64,000 nt of DNA from contig NZ_BSEV01000036.1 in NCBI RefSeq assembly GCF_027922005.1, positions 16,284 through 80,283 of the forward strand, given 5' to 3'. Positions 14,726 through 22,484 of this stretch are shown one piece after another. This stretch comes from Streptosporangium carneum (GTDB lineage Bacteria; Actinomycetota; Actinomycetes; Streptosporangiales; Streptosporangiaceae). Within the stretch, counting starts at the first letter, position 1. Every line of letters begins with the position of its first letter. The notes beneath the pieces are model-generated. The model had not been told where the DNA came from and did no database searches. It worked only from the letters and a program-made list of their open reading frames with translations. The position numbers were made by a program, and so were the translations under genes.

Positions 14726-14799
14726 GACTCTCCTTGGGTTGACGTTCCGTTTCAGCTGGTGTCTGGCAAGGAGGCGTTGTCAGGCGTCGGCGGTGGGAG

Positions 14800-15000
14800 A
14801 TGAGAAAAACAACTCTGAACAACACCGCAGCCGGAGGCGCGGGCGAGGCGGAGGTCACGGAGGAGCAGCGGGCCGGGTTCGCGGAGGCTCGCGCGGCATG
14901 CCTGAACGCACTGGAGGCGCTCACCGCCCACGCGTGGTGGAGTGAGCGGCAGGACCGGCACGGCGCGTGGATGGCGCTGCAGAAGGCCGCTACGGAGTGA
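14800..15000 (+). CDS. Small helical hypothetical protein
   Basis: The 66-residue frame is rich in Ala, Glu and Arg with amphipathic character (EEQRAGFAEARAACLNALEALTAHAWWSERQDRHGAW). That suggests a real helical protein, not noise. The purine-rich GGGAG lies directly against the ATG, so the start or initiation mode is uncertain. It converges on the secreted-protein gene on the opposite strand and overlaps it by 11 bases. No family recognised. Confidence 0.4.
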   Translation: MRKTTLNNTAAGGAGEAEVTEEQRAGFAEARAACLNALEALTAHAWWSERQDRHGAWMALQKAATE

Positions 15001-15289
15001 GTGATATCCGCTGCCATAGGGCGGGGGTCGTGTCCGGATCCCACTCGGGCAAGGCGTAGTGGGGCAGGAGGCACCTGTAGCGGATGTAGAGCGAGGACAA
15101 GACGACCTCGTCGTAGTCGTAGTACTGGTATGGGCGCCACATGATTGGCGGAAGCGCTGCGTTGGTGGCCGCACCGGCTGCGCTGGTGGCCTGGCGGCCC
15201 GTGGAGGCGGTGGCGGGTGCGGTGCCGGTCAGGACGCCGGCGGTCAGCGTCGTCGCGAGTGCCACGACGGCCAGTTTGCGGATCTTCAT
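14990..15289 (-). CDS. Small secreted protein of unknown function
   Basis: The ATG at 15289 is preceded by GAGGAG at good spacing. The 99-residue product has a classical signal peptide (MKIRKLAVVALATTLTAGVL, cleavage near ATAS). The mature part of about 68 residues is aromatic-rich, with WRPYQYYDYDEVV, RYRCLLPHY and EWDPDT. The single cysteine makes a disulfide fold unlikely. It belongs to a run of small secreted proteins between 13.7 and 17 kb. Function unknown. Confidence 0.65.
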   Translation of the reverse strand: MKIRKLAVVALATTLTAGVLTGTAPATASTGRQATSAAGAATNAALPPIMWRPYQYYDYDEVVLSSLYIRYRCLLPHYALPEWDPDTTPALWQRISLTP

Positions 15290-15593
15290 GGTGACTCCTC
15301 ACGGCTGGCTAGGAGAACACCTCAAGGTGAGCACTGATCGGCGAGGGCGGGGAGCTCCCGGTTTCCCATATTTCGGCGGCATGGCTCGTGCTTCCCGATC
15401 CTGTATCGCCGGACCTGAACGGCGGAACGTCCCACCCGCTCACGACCCACCGGCGCCGGGGACGGGTCGCCTGGTCTTGCGAGCCATTGCACATTCATGA
15501 CGCGGCGATGACAAATCAATGACAGAGGCGAGTCAGGGCGATGGGCGGTCAGCGACCTGGCGCCGCCCCATCCGCCCGGAGGTTAGTCGATCA
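15290..15593. other. Intergenic region between two secreted-protein genes
   Basis: About 300 bases separate divergent genes. I see no convincing coding frame. The only clear elements are the two ribosome binding sites at its ends, GAGGAG for the left gene and GGAGG at 15579-15583 for the right gene. Promoters must lie here but no clear -35/-10 pair stands out. Confidence 0.5.
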
Positions 15594-16274
15594 ATGCGCT
15601 CTCTCACCATGCCCGCCGCCGTGGTCTCCACGGTGGTGGCTCTCAGCATGGCCCTCGCGCCCGCCGCCAGTGCCGCCCCGTCGCCTTCCGACGTCGCCGC
15701 CCCTTCACCCCGCACCGGACAGGCCCCGCCGACCGGTAAGCACTGCGCGATCCACCTGACCGCCGGCAAGTCCTCCGTCGCGGTCCCCGGCGAGAACATG
15801 ATCTGCTATCGCACCTTCACCGAGGCCATCGCCGACGCCAGCGGCGGGAGAATCACCGATGCTCCCCGCGACCCCGCCACCGCCGTGGCCGACCCCGAAT
15901 TCGACCGCCGCGTCAACGCTCTCAGCCAGATCAACGGCCGAACGGCCGCACTGGACGAGGATGTCATCATCGGTATCGAGTACGAGCACGGCAACTTCGG
16001 CGGCTCCAGCCTGGCCGTAGCGGGTCATCGTTGCCCGGACAACCACGGCTCCGTCGAGACCACCTTGGCCGTTCTGCCTTCTCTGGACAACGCGATCTCC
16101 TCCTACAGCGTCTACTCGGGCTGCCAGGTCATCCACTTCGCGGACACCTACTTCAAGGGCGCTTTCACCGGCTGGCTCGGCCACCAGAGCGGAAACGGGC
16201 ACACCTACAGCAGCTACTTCCCCTGGATCGGTTCCACGATGAACGACAAGACCAGCTCCATCGCGTGGCGCTGA
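15594..16274 (+). CDS. Secreted beta/gamma-crystallin-like protein
   Basis: The chosen start is ATG 15594, because GGAGG lies about 11 bases upstream and a good signal peptide follows (MRSLTMPAAVVSTVVALSMALAPAASA). The frame itself opens at 15519. The mature protein has a Pro-rich spacer and then, from about residue 145, two Greek-key-like halves: EYEHGNFGGSSLAVAG with LDNAISSYSVYSGC, and FADTYFKGAFTGW with MNDKTSSIAWR. The 'N/D-xx-SS' clamp recalls calcium-binding beta/gamma-crystallins and the I36 metalloprotease-inhibitor group of actinomycetes. The specific role, inhibitor or structural, is open. Confidence 0.75.
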   Translation: MRSLTMPAAVVSTVVALSMALAPAASAAPSPSDVAAPSPRTGQAPPTGKHCAIHLTAGKSSVAVPGENMICYRTFTEAIADASGGRITDAPRDPATAVADPEFDRRVNALSQINGRTAALDEDVIIGIEYEHGNFGGSSLAVAGHRCPDNHGSVETTLAVLPSLDNAISSYSVYSGCQVIHFADTYFKGAFTGWLGHQSGNGHTYSSYFPWIGSTMNDKTSSIAWR

Positions 16275-16675
16275 GAGGTTGACGTCGTCGGGCCAGGTCG
16301 GCGCGTGCTCCCGCGAGTGTCCTTCTTGAGCTGAAGAGGGTTCACGCGGCGCCCGGGGATGACGGACGTAACGGCCTGGACAGCAGCGCGCTCCGCTCGC
16401 TCTCCATACAGGAGGACGAGCGGGGCACTTCGTGCGTCTGATGTCAGCGGGCCCGCCAGGCGCGGCGGGCGGCGTCGGCGAGGCGGGTCTGTGCGGCGTC
16501 CAGCGTGTCGAGCTCGGAATCCATGCCGCCATGGCGGCGCGGCCGGATGGGCGTGTGTGGGTGAACGGGGCGTGCGGGCGGGGCGCGGGGTAACAACACC
16601 CTTCCCGTAACGCTCGGCGATTTCATGACTACTCACAGCTAGGGTCGAAGGAGTCGCCCCTGAAAGGACCATCCG
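16275..16675. other. Intergenic region without a clear gene
   Basis: About 400 bases hold only a possible 26-codon minus-strand frame from ATG 16524 (MDSELDTLDAAQTRLADAAR), which looks like the tail of a longer lost protein. Just before the next gene, AAGGA near 16660 serves as its ribosome binding site. Confidence 0.4.
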
Positions 16676-16984
16676 ATGAGACACCTCCCCACTCTCCTGG
16701 CCGCAGCCGCGGCCGGGACGCTCGCACTCGCCTGCGCCGGCCCCGCCTCCGCGGCGTCAGGAGCCGTGCGCCTGTACTCGCAAGACGGCCAGGTCGAGAC
16801 GGTCACCGACCCGCAGCGGGGCGTCTGCCATCGGGGTTTCGGCGCCAACAGCGCCGTGGTGAACCAGACCGAGGGCACGATCCTGATCTTCCCTGACCCG
16901 AACTGCCGGACCAGGACCTTCAACCCGGTGGACCCCGGCGAGGCCAAGCACGGCAACATCGGCAGCTTCCTTGCGCTGGACTGA
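16676..16984 (+). CDS. Small secreted protein, single crystallin-like motif
   Basis: The 102-residue product has a signal peptide (MRHLPTLLAAAAAGTLALACAGPASA) and a mature part of about 75 residues with two cysteines (GVCHRG, DPNCRTRT) that may form a disulfide. The sequence GTILIFPDPNCRTRTF followed by HGNIGSFLALD resembles one Greek-key half of the larger crystallin-like protein upstream, so the two may be distant relatives. A LACAG stretch could be read as a lipobox, but cleavage after ASA fits better. A terminator follows at 17005. Confidence 0.7.
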   Translation: MRHLPTLLAAAAAGTLALACAGPASAASGAVRLYSQDGQVETVTDPQRGVCHRGFGANSAVVNQTEGTILIFPDPNCRTRTFNPVDPGEAKHGNIGSFLALD

Positions 16985-17004
16985 AACGCAGGCGGACAGC
17001 AGGA

Positions 17005-17034
17005 CGCCCCGCCTCCAGCGCGGAGGACGGGGCG
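17005..17034. terminator. Stem-loop after the small secreted-protein gene
   Basis: CGCCCCGCCTCC and GGAGG-A-CGGGGCG pair around AGCGC with one bulged base, 21 bases past the stop at 16984. Confidence 0.7.
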
Positions 17035-17084
17035 GCAGGGGCGAGGGCATCACGATCGCGGACGCACCGGCATAATCGGCGTTA

Positions 17085-17640
17085 TCAGGGTGTCCGCTTC
17101 AAGTAGTTGGTCAGTGTGGCGTGCTTCACGCCCAGCTCGCCGGCTCTACTTCGCTGACTTCGGACTCGCTCTGAGCTCCCGCTTCGACCTTTCGGCGGAC
17201 GAGTCCGACTTCCTCTCGGACCACCTCGCGTACGACCACTGCTACTCGGCCCGCGCCGCTGGGTCGTCGAGACCAACCCCACCAGCGCCCCTGACCATCG
17301 GTCCGATTTCGTGCGGGCCGAGCTTCACCACGACGGGCCGGTCGTCCTTGCGGCGGCGGTGGAAGGCTGGTGCGGGCCCAGACAGGACGGCCTCAACCGC
17401 CTGCCGACTCCCCTGGCGGAGTCCTTCGCCGCCGACTTCACCCCCTGGCCGAGACCTACGCCCGGCACCTGGGGGGTCCCAGTAGCAATCGCGGAAGATC
17501 CGACGGATATGGGCCTGACCTGTATGGATGGGCTTTGGGCCCGCTGTCCCGTGATCGTGTTTTTCACGGAGTCCCGCAGGTCAGCAGCAACACCGTCGGA
17601 GTCTGCTTCATTGCTACCGGGACCCCGCGTCGCGATGACG
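17085..17640. pseudogene. Decayed coding DNA, several broken fragments
   Basis: No intact gene is present, but protein-like pieces appear in different frames. On the minus strand, a short HTH-like end reads AGELGVKHATLTNYLKR and stops at 17085. On the plus strand, LYFADFGLALSSRFDLS (about 17149-17200) contains a DFG-type kinase motif, and a second piece (about 17310-17375) reads RAELHHDGPVVLAAAVEGW. A third frame gives LAETYARHLGGP (about 17445-17480). These look like remains of at least two genes after frameshifts and deletions. The assignments are tentative. Confidence 0.45.
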
Positions 17641-18369
17641 CGATGACGGGAACGGGGTCGCGCACCGGGTGGCGAGGCCGTCCAGGAGGCAGCCGAGGCC
17701 GAACGCGAAGCGCCGCTCGCTCTCGCGTTCGACGTCGATCTCGCCCGTGGCGGCCATCCGGCCGGCCAGCGTCGGGTGGCGTTCGGCGATCTGGCGCAGG
17801 TACTCGGCCGCCCGCTCGTCCCAGCCTGACCCGGTTCCGCTCATGCGGGCCAGCGTGTCGCGCCAGGCAACCTCCGCGATGACCGCGCCGACCACGTGGT
17901 CGTTGACGGCGGCCATGGCGGCGTCGAGGTCGGAGCCGACGAACCCGGCGCGCTCCAGCAGGCGCAGCCCGGTCTCGGCCAGGGCGAGTGCGTTCGGGCC
18001 GAGGTTGGGCCTGACGGTCAGCTCGGACAGGGCCCACCGGTGACGCAGCAGCATGGCGCGGTTGCTGCGGGCCAGCGCCGCCAGGCCGTCCCGCCAGTCG
18101 GACGTGCCGGGGTCGGCACGCACCTCGGCCAGCACGCGGTCGAGGGCCAGCTCCAGCAGGTCGTCCTTGGTGTGGACGTACCAGTACAGCGACCCGGCGG
18201 TCACCCCCAACTCGGTGGCGACGCGACGCATCGACAGGCCACGGTGACCCTCGGCGTCGAGGACGGCGGCCGCCACGTCGACGATCCGCTCGCGGGTGAG
18301 CTGGCGGTCGCGCGGCGGCCGCTCGGGACGCAGCCACACGGACCCGCCGGAGGACTCTGACGACGGCAC
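17614..18369 (-). CDS. TetR-family transcriptional regulator with TetR_C domain
   Basis: The 251-residue protein has an N-terminal TetR HTH (RERIVDVAAAVLDAEGHRGLSMRRVATELGVTAGSLYWYVHTKDDLLELALDRV). A helical ligand-binding part follows, resembling the tetracycline-repressor C-terminal domain (LRHRWALSELTVRPNLGPNALALAETGLRLLERAGF, then FGLGCLLDGLA). The start is GTG 18369. Its target is not obvious: it has decayed DNA on one side and a 284-base empty gap on the other, so it may have lost its partner gene. Confidence 0.9.
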   Translation of the reverse strand: MPSSESSGGSVWLRPERPPRDRQLTRERIVDVAAAVLDAEGHRGLSMRRVATELGVTAGSLYWYVHTKDDLLELALDRVLAEVRADPGTSDWRDGLAALARSNRAMLLRHRWALSELTVRPNLGPNALALAETGLRLLERAGFVGSDLDAAMAAVNDHVVGAVIAEVAWRDTLARMSGTGSGWDERAAEYLRQIAERHPTLAGRMAATGEIDVERESERRFAFGLGCLLDGLATRCATPFPSSRHRDAGSR

Positions 18370-18653
18370 GCGATCACCCTACCCGCCTTGACGGTGTCCG
18401 CACCTACGCCCACCCCGGCACGCCCCCCAAGAACGGCCGCCATTCGCTGTATGAAAGGACCGCAACCACCTGCGCCCGCCAGGCCGGAGGCCTGAACCCG
18501 CCAGGGCTCAGCTGAGACGGCCGGCCGGACCACCCGCCCCCCTCCACGCGGACCCACCCCCACCCTCGACAGCGGCAGCCCGAACAGCCCCACTCACCCG
18601 ACAAAGAGCAGCCCCACAACCCCCGCAGCGTGAACAGCCTCGCGCGGAGCGGC

Positions 18654-19325
18654 CTACCGCTGCGCGTCCCCCTCCACCCGCTCCTGCCTGTCCGCCGGCC
18701 CGGGGAGGGTGGGCTCCAGGTAATGGGCGTGGATGACCGACTCGATCCGCTCGGAGTCGCCGGAGGCGAGGCCCGCGATGACGAGGCGGTGGCGGTTGGC
18801 GGCCTCGGCCATCCCCAGCTGCTGGCGGTCGAGAGAGGATCGCATGAGCGCGTACATGTGGCCGTTCATGGTCTCCCAGAGCTCGGCCAGACGCCGCCGC
18901 CCCGAGGCCAGGACGATCTCGCGGTGGAAGCGGGTGTCGATGTCCACCAGCTCCTGCATGTCACCGGCCTCCGCGGCGCCCGTCATCTCCTGGACGATCA
19001 GTTCGAGGCGTTCGAAGAACCCCTTGGGGAGGTTGGTGACGGCGTCGCGGGCGGCGGCGGTCTCCAGGACGCACCGGGCGTAGCAGATGTCCTGGATGTC
19101 CTCGTTGGACATGCGGGTGACCATGCTGTAACGCCGGGGGTTGATGTCGACCAGGCCCTCGTTGGACAGGTCGCGGAGCGCCTGGCGCACGGTCGCCCGG
19201 CTCACTCCGTAGTCCTCGGCGATGCCGGCCTCGACGAGGCGGGTGCCTGCGGGCAGCTCGTCGTTGAGGATCTTGCGTCGCAGCGCCAGCCGTACCGTGT
19301 CGGGTAGGGATAGGTGTTCGAGCAC
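18654..19325 (-). CDS. GntR-family regulator with FCD ligand domain
   Basis: The 223-residue product has a winged-helix GntR head (GTRLVEAGIAEDYGVSRATVRQALRDLSNEGLVDI) and an FCD domain with likely metal/ligand residues (DIDTRFHREIV and AANRHRLVIAGL). FCD regulators sense small organic acids or amino-acid-like ligands and bind short palindromes. It lies 64 bases after the first DUF4438 gene on the same strand and looks like the last gene of the long TldD/E-transporter operon. The twin palindromes at 30796 and 35218 are its probable targets (inference). The start is GTG 19325 with AGGGGAA upstream. Confidence 0.9.
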   Translation of the reverse strand: MLEHLSLPDTVRLALRRKILNDELPAGTRLVEAGIAEDYGVSRATVRQALRDLSNEGLVDINPRRYSMVTRMSNEDIQDICYARCVLETAAARDAVTNLPKGFFERLELIVQEMTGAAEAGDMQELVDIDTRFHREIVLASGRRRLAELWETMNGHMYALMRSSLDRQQLGMAEAANRHRLVIAGLASGDSERIESVIHAHYLEPTLPGPADRQERVEGDAQR

Positions 19326-19371
19326 TTCCCCTGGTGTCCTCTCTCCGTAGCTCGCGTTGACGCCTGTCTGC

Positions 19372-19399
19372 TTCAGTATGGGCCGCTGTTCAGTATGGG
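19372..19399. repeat. Short direct repeat TTCAGTATGGG, 17-bp period
   Basis: The 11-mer occurs at 19372-19382 and 19389-19399. The second copy contains the DUF4438 stop codon, so the last codons of that gene are echoed just downstream. It is most likely a small slippage duplication. Confidence 0.6.
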
Positions 19400-20241
19400 A
19401 CGCCGTGCAGCGCGTCCTCCGTCAGCCCCGGCTCGCAGTCCGGGTCGACCGTGACGGTCAGCCGGTCCGCCGGGCCGCTGACGATGGGGGTCACTCCGGG
19501 GCCGTGTCCCGGCAGCGGGCTGTCGCCGTGCACGACGACGCCGAGCGTGCGCCAGCCGCGCCGGTAGCCCATGTTGTGCCGTACGTCGATGTCGTCCAGG
19601 CAGACGAGGTCGCCGAGGCGGAGCCCGGCCAGGCCCGGGGTGGACGGCGTGACCTGGACGTCCAGGTCCCACATCTGCGCGGGGCGGCCCAGGCCGTTGC
19701 CCGCCAGCCTGCTGGGCACCACGCCGCGGACGGTCGCGGCCAGGCCCTCGGCGTCGATCCGCAGGGGCAGGCGCTCCAGCAGGCGGGGGTCGAGGTTGAG
19801 CAGCTCGACGCCGGGGACGCCCAGACGCGCGCCCTGGCCGTGGGCGCGGACGCTCATCCCGTCGCCGGGGCGCAGCGCGGCCAGGTGCTCCTGCGACAGG
19901 CTGACGATCACCCGGCCCGCCTCGCCCCGCTTGCCCACGACCCGGCCCCGCGCGCCCCGCGCGGCTCCGGTGCGGACCACGACCTCGTTGCCCACGCAGG
20001 CGTAGGCGGTCAGCGCGAGGCGGGCCGACGGGTCCGGGTGGACCAGACAGGCCCCCGGCGCGGCGTGGTCGGCGTCGAAGCCGAACGCCGAGTCGCCCAG
20101 CCGCACCCCCAGCACGACGCCCCCGTCTCCCGCCGGGACGTAGGGGCGTCCCTCGGCGTCGATCCGGTACGGGTTCATGCCGTCGATCTCGGGGTGCTCG
20201 ACCACCCCGAGAAGGTTCACGGCCAGCACGGTCGCGGTCAT
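19390..20241 (-). CDS. DUF4438 protein (first copy)
   Basis: The 283-residue protein belongs to the DUF4438 type known from Thermotoga and others. Recognisable blocks are NPYRIDAEGRPYVPAGDGGVVLGVRLGD near the N-terminus, ACVGNEVVVRTGAARG in the middle and GWRTLGVVVHGDSPLPGHGPGVTPIVSG near the end. No catalytic role is known. Abundant Gly/Val/Asp and no membrane segment suggest a soluble beta-rich protein. ATG 20241 overlaps the stop of the second DUF4438 gene (ATGA). The two copies are clearly homologous but well diverged, which suggests a heteromer or separate tasks (inference). Confidence 0.8.
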   Translation of the reverse strand: MTATVLAVNLLGVVEHPEIDGMNPYRIDAEGRPYVPAGDGGVVLGVRLGDSAFGFDADHAAPGACLVHPDPSARLALTAYACVGNEVVVRTGAARGARGRVVGKRGEAGRVIVSLSQEHLAALRPGDGMSVRAHGQGARLGVPGVELLNLDPRLLERLPLRIDAEGLAATVRGVVPSRLAGNGLGRPAQMWDLDVQVTPSTPGLAGLRLGDLVCLDDIDVRHNMGYRRGWRTLGVVVHGDSPLPGHGPGVTPIVSGPADRLTVTVDPDCEPGLTEDALHGVPY

Positions 20242-21080
20242 CGGATCCCTCCCAGGTTGGCGTCGGAGTCGTGGACGATGTGGAAGGCGTCGGCGGGGCC
20301 GCTGATCAACGAGGAGGGGCCCGGACCGTGACCGTAGAGCATGCAGTGACCGGTGGAGATCACGCCGATAGTGACATACCCGGCCCGGTGCCCGCGACCG
20401 AACCGGTGGTCGGTGTCCTCCAGCGCCACGAAGTCGCCGATCCGCAGCCCTTCCAGGCCGAGCGACAGGTCCGGCGACTGGCCCGCGTAGGCGCCCATGA
20501 GGTCGGTGTTGGCGAACTCGGAGGCCATGCCGACGCCCGCTCCCACGGCCTCCGCGGGCGCCGTCGCGGCCACGTGCACCTCGAGTCTTCCGTCCGCGCG
20601 CGTGCCGCCCGGCATCCGCTCGATCAGGCCGGGGTCGCAGTTCTTCACCACGAGGTCGGGGTGGTCGGCGAGCCGCAGCCCCTGGCCGCGGGCGACGACC
20701 GTGACGGGGTCGCCGACGGTGACCTCGGCGAGCGTCTCCTCGGGGAAGTCGGCGAGCACGTAGGCGTGCTGGCCGATCACGAAGCCCTCCGCTCCCGAGG
20801 CGGTGCGCACCGTGTTGCCGACGCAGGCGAGGAACTGCAGCGCCATGTTGGCGCCCGCCTCCCTGTGCCTGATGGACAGCCCCGGCTCCAGGTGGTCGGC
20901 GGCGTATCCGGTGGCGGGGTCGCCGCAGTGCACGCCGAGCGTGACCCCGCCCATGCCGGGCAGCAGGAAGGGGTGGCCGTCGGCGTCGACGTGGTAGCCG
21001 TTCCTGTTCGCGAGCGGCGGCCAGACCTCGCCGGTGAGGATCTGGGTGACCAGGCGGTCGGCGTTGGTCCTGACCCTCAT
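20238..21080 (-). CDS. DUF4438 protein (second copy)
   Basis: This 280-residue paralogue shares the block order of the gene after it: NGYHVDADGHPFLLPGMGGVTLGVHCGDPATGYAADH, FLACVGNTVRTASGAEGFVIG, then GYVTIGVISTGHCMLYGHGPGPSSLISGP. Near the end the 'T.GV...HGPG...SGP' pattern is common to both copies. ATG 21080 overlaps the stop of the tldE-like gene by four bases. The open frame to 22091 is shadow of tldE. Function unknown. Tight coupling to TldE and TldD suggests work on the same peptide or protein substrate. Confidence 0.8.
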   Translation of the reverse strand: MRVRTNADRLVTQILTGEVWPPLANRNGYHVDADGHPFLLPGMGGVTLGVHCGDPATGYAADHLEPGLSIRHREAGANMALQFLACVGNTVRTASGAEGFVIGQHAYVLADFPEETLAEVTVGDPVTVVARGQGLRLADHPDLVVKNCDPGLIERMPGGTRADGRLEVHVAATAPAEAVGAGVGMASEFANTDLMGAYAGQSPDLSLGLEGLRIGDFVALEDTDHRFGRGHRAGYVTIGVISTGHCMLYGHGPGPSSLISGPADAFHIVHDSDANLGGIR

Positions 21081-22432
21081 GGCCTCGGCCCGAACCTGAA
21101 GCCGCGCACCCGCAGGGCGGGGGCGGTCGCGGCGCCGTTCCACACGTTCATCAACGCCTGGGTCGCCACCCGGTCGCCGACCGCGTCCACCCTGGACAGC
21201 AGCCCGAAGACGCTCTCGGTGAACCGCTTGCCCGCCACCGGGCGGGTGATCCTGCCGTTCTCGATGAGGAAGCAGCCGTCCCTGCTCACCCCGGTGATCG
21301 TGCTCTCCTGCGGGTCGACGACGCGGGTGTACCAGAAGCGCTGCACGTACACCCCGCGTTCGACTCCGGCGACGAGCTCGTCCTGCGGCGTCGTGCCCGG
21401 GGCCAGGACGAGGTTGGCGGGGATCGCGGCCGGGGACTCCTCGCGGGCGATGTGGGCGTGCCCGGTCGAGGGCGTGCCGAGTCTCGCGGCCGTCGCCAGG
21501 TCGGTGACCGCCTCGCCGACCCTTCCCTCGGTCAGGAAGTCGACCCGCCGTTTCGGCACCCCTTCGATGTCGAACGGGAACGGCAGCCCGACGTCGGCGA
21601 GCGCGTCGTCGGCGACCGTGATCGACGGCGCGGCCATCCGCGCGCCGGGGGTGCGGGCGACCGCCCCGACCCCGGCGGCCGCGGCCGCCCCGGTGAACCC
21701 GAACGCGCCGAAGAAGTGGAGCAGCTCCCCCGCCGCCAGCGGGCCGAGGACCACGTCCTGGACGCCGTCGGGCAGCTCGACCGGCTCCCGGCTGCGCGCG
21801 GCCTCCGCCACGGTGCGCTCGACGGCCTCCCGGACGCCGAGGGCCGGCGCGGACCTGCCGAGGTCGCACCAGTAGGACGACCCGCCGCCCGCCTTGACGG
21901 TGAGGGCGCCCGAGGCCTCGGTCGCGGCGGCGTAGGCCCGCACGCCCGCGGTGGTCGCCACCGCCAGCTCGGTGACGGCACGCCCGAACATGCCGTAGGC
22001 CCGCCCGCCCGCGGCCGCCGCCTCGCGCATGGCGTGCGCGGCGTCCCGCGAGCGGGCCGCGGCGTCCCACGCCTCCACGTCGGCGTGCCACAGATCGAGC
22101 TCCGGGTAGGGGCTCGCGGCGGCCACGCGATGGGAGGCGGGACGCCCGCCTCCGGCTCCGCCCTCCGCCAGGGCCAGCGCGGTGCGCACCGCCGCGCCGG
22201 GGTCCTCGATCCTGGAGGTGGCCGCCCTCGCCGTGCGGCCGCCCACGACGACCCTGACCATGAGCTGGCGTTCCACGATGTCCTGTGCCTGGTGGATCCG
22301 CTCCCCGGCGAACCGGGTGTACTCCCCCGAGCGCACGGTCAGGAACGCCTCCGCCTCCTCGGCTCCCTTCGCGTGGGCCAGGGCCCTCTCGAGCGCCTCG
22401 ACGGCGGCGTCTCCGCCGACGTACGGTTCCAT
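21077..22432 (-). CDS. pmbA: TldE/PmbA-family subunit of the TldD/TldE protease
   Basis: The 451-residue product shows the family layout: an N-terminal helix/beta domain (TRFAGERIHQAQDIVERQLMVRVVVGGRT), a middle with VVLGPLAAGELLHFFGAFGF, and a C-terminal part with FPFDIEGVPKRRVDFLTEG and STITGVSRDGCFLIENGRITRPVAGKRFTES. It has no HExxxH, as expected for TldE, the non-catalytic partner. With TldD it forms a heterodimeric metalloprotease that digests unfolded peptides and matures microcin B17 in E. coli. The start is ATG 22432 (a GTG one codon earlier is possible), 52 bases after the tldD stop. Confidence 0.92.
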   Translation of the reverse strand: MEPYVGGDAAVEALERALAHAKGAEEAEAFLTVRSGEYTRFAGERIHQAQDIVERQLMVRVVVGGRTARAATSRIEDPGAAVRTALALAEGGAGGGRPASHRVAAASPYPELDLWHADVEAWDAAARSRDAAHAMREAAAAGGRAYGMFGRAVTELAVATTAGVRAYAAATEASGALTVKAGGGSSYWCDLGRSAPALGVREAVERTVAEAARSREPVELPDGVQDVVLGPLAAGELLHFFGAFGFTGAAAAAGVGAVARTPGARMAAPSITVADDALADVGLPFPFDIEGVPKRRVDFLTEGRVGEAVTDLATAARLGTPSTGHAHIAREESPAAIPANLVLAPGTTPQDELVAGVERGVYVQRFWYTRVVDPQESTITGVSRDGCFLIENGRITRPVAGKRFTESVFGLLSRVDAVGDRVATQALMNVWNGAATAPALRVRGFRFGPRP

Positions 22433-22484
22433 CACGCCACTCCCGTCCCGGCCCGCGCCGTCGTCGTCGTCGCGTACGGCCTCA

